NCBI GenBank assembly: GCA_028372485.1
Contig: JAOMYS010000013.1
Location: forward strand, 1-15,112
DNA from: Rickettsiaceae bacterium
GTDB lineage: Bacteria; Pseudomonadota; Alphaproteobacteria; Rickettsiales; Rickettsiaceae
Direction of reading: 5' to 3'
DNA: 15,112 nucleotides
Both the position numbers and the translations under genes were made by a program. The notes under the pieces are model-generated. The model was given only the letters and a program-made list of their open reading frames with translations, ran no database searches and was not told where the DNA came from. Below are positions 14,955 to 15,112 of this stretch, piece by piece. The stretch's first letter is position 1, and every line of letters begins with the position of its first letter.

Positions 14955-15112
14955 TTATTTCATCTCAAACGTTTCGTGAAGCCTTATCAACGAATTATCT
15001 ACCTTTACCATTCTATTTTTCCGTATGCGACTTTCCATTTCCACTGTCTTTCCGCACGTGACCGCTAAGGGAGTTATACGGAATCTCATATCGGTAGAAC
15101 AGGACTCTTTGC
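14955..15112 (-). CDS. unrecognised leftward reading frame running off the right edge
   Basis: Leftward, a frame is open from the window edge to TAA at 14955-14957, at least 51 codons, with an internal ATG at 15087-15089. The part after this ATG is basic: it begins MRFRITPLAVTCGKTVEMES and ends LIRLHETFEMK. I do not recognise it. The opposite strand is also open over most of this stretch (GTG 14930 to TGA 15059-15061, 43 residues), so coding is doubtful on either. It could be the end of a gene or of a mobile element lying mostly outside the window. Confidence 0.2.
   Translation of the reverse strand, partial: KESCSTDMRFRITPLAVTCGKTVEMESRIRKNRMVKVDNSLIRLHETFEMK
15019..15083. repeat. inverted repeat near the right edge
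   Basis: TTCCGTAT (15019-15026) is the exact reverse complement of ATACGGAA (15076-15083), with a further G-U pair possible inside. The 49-nt interior contains repeated CTTTCC blocks and a CACGTG palindrome. The repeat overlaps the doubtful reading frames of this region. It may be a structured RNA or an element end; I cannot tell which. Confidence 0.4.

Noticed and set aside
14955..15095. Resemblance to a group II intron domain V (CCGTAT and CACGTGCGG blocks on the minus strand)
   Set aside because: The AGC triad is missing, there is no short upper stem with a GNRA tetraloop, and the spacing between arms is wrong. No reverse transcriptase is visible in the window.

Overview
The window looks like chromosomal DNA from an AT-rich alphaproteobacterium of the Rickettsiales type, an obligate intracellular or host-associated lineage. 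Three things point there: base composition is strongly AT-biased throughout; the citrate synthase, XerC and MnmE proteins recall rickettsial family members; and a very large (about 1600-residue) NAD-dependent glutamate dehydrogenase sits beside a ZapA and 6S RNA pair. This placement comes from recognising sequence character, not from a search. No phage, CRISPR, toxin-antitoxin or conjugation module is visible. Most of the window is tightly packed housekeeping DNA.

Layout. Positions 1-48 hold the possible tail of a rightward gene. A leftward block at 4221-100 follows: citrate synthase (gltA), then a three-gene ABC exporter of the DevCAB/FtsX-permease type (permease, ATPase, HlyD-type periplasmic adaptor). 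Gaps are 12 nt or less, or genes overlap, so the block probably forms one transcript. A 177-nt spacer then separates gltA from a rightward tRNA-Leu(CAA), which lies just ahead of a secreted S9-family serine peptidase. Convergent to that is the leftward pair mnmE-xerC (8860-6596). mnmE is divergent from the NAD-glutamate dehydrogenase gene (8943-13736), and the 82-nt spacer holds two near-consensus promoters whose -10 boxes overlap. Downstream of the dehydrogenase come a minimal RodZ-like membrane HTH protein, a small coiled-coil protein overlapping zapA, and ZapA itself. Next are two palindromic elements and a 6S RNA (ssrS) candidate defined by a 14-bp closing helix. The last 170 bases are not resolved.

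How the genes fit together. Citrate synthase and glutamate dehydrogenase are the acetyl-CoA and glutamate entries to the TCA cycle, a sensible pairing for a bacterium living on host amino acids. The RodZ-like protein, coiled-coil protein and ZapA point to cell-shape and Z-ring functions. MnmE (tRNA wobble modification) and XerC (chromosome dimer resolution) are core maintenance genes. The exporter presumably works with an outer-membrane channel encoded elsewhere.

The items most worth a second look are the shared-box divergent promoter at 8878-8930, the palindromic element and 6S RNA region at 14660-14941, the minimal RodZ, and the unexplained right end. I do not see convincing evidence of a wholly new system.
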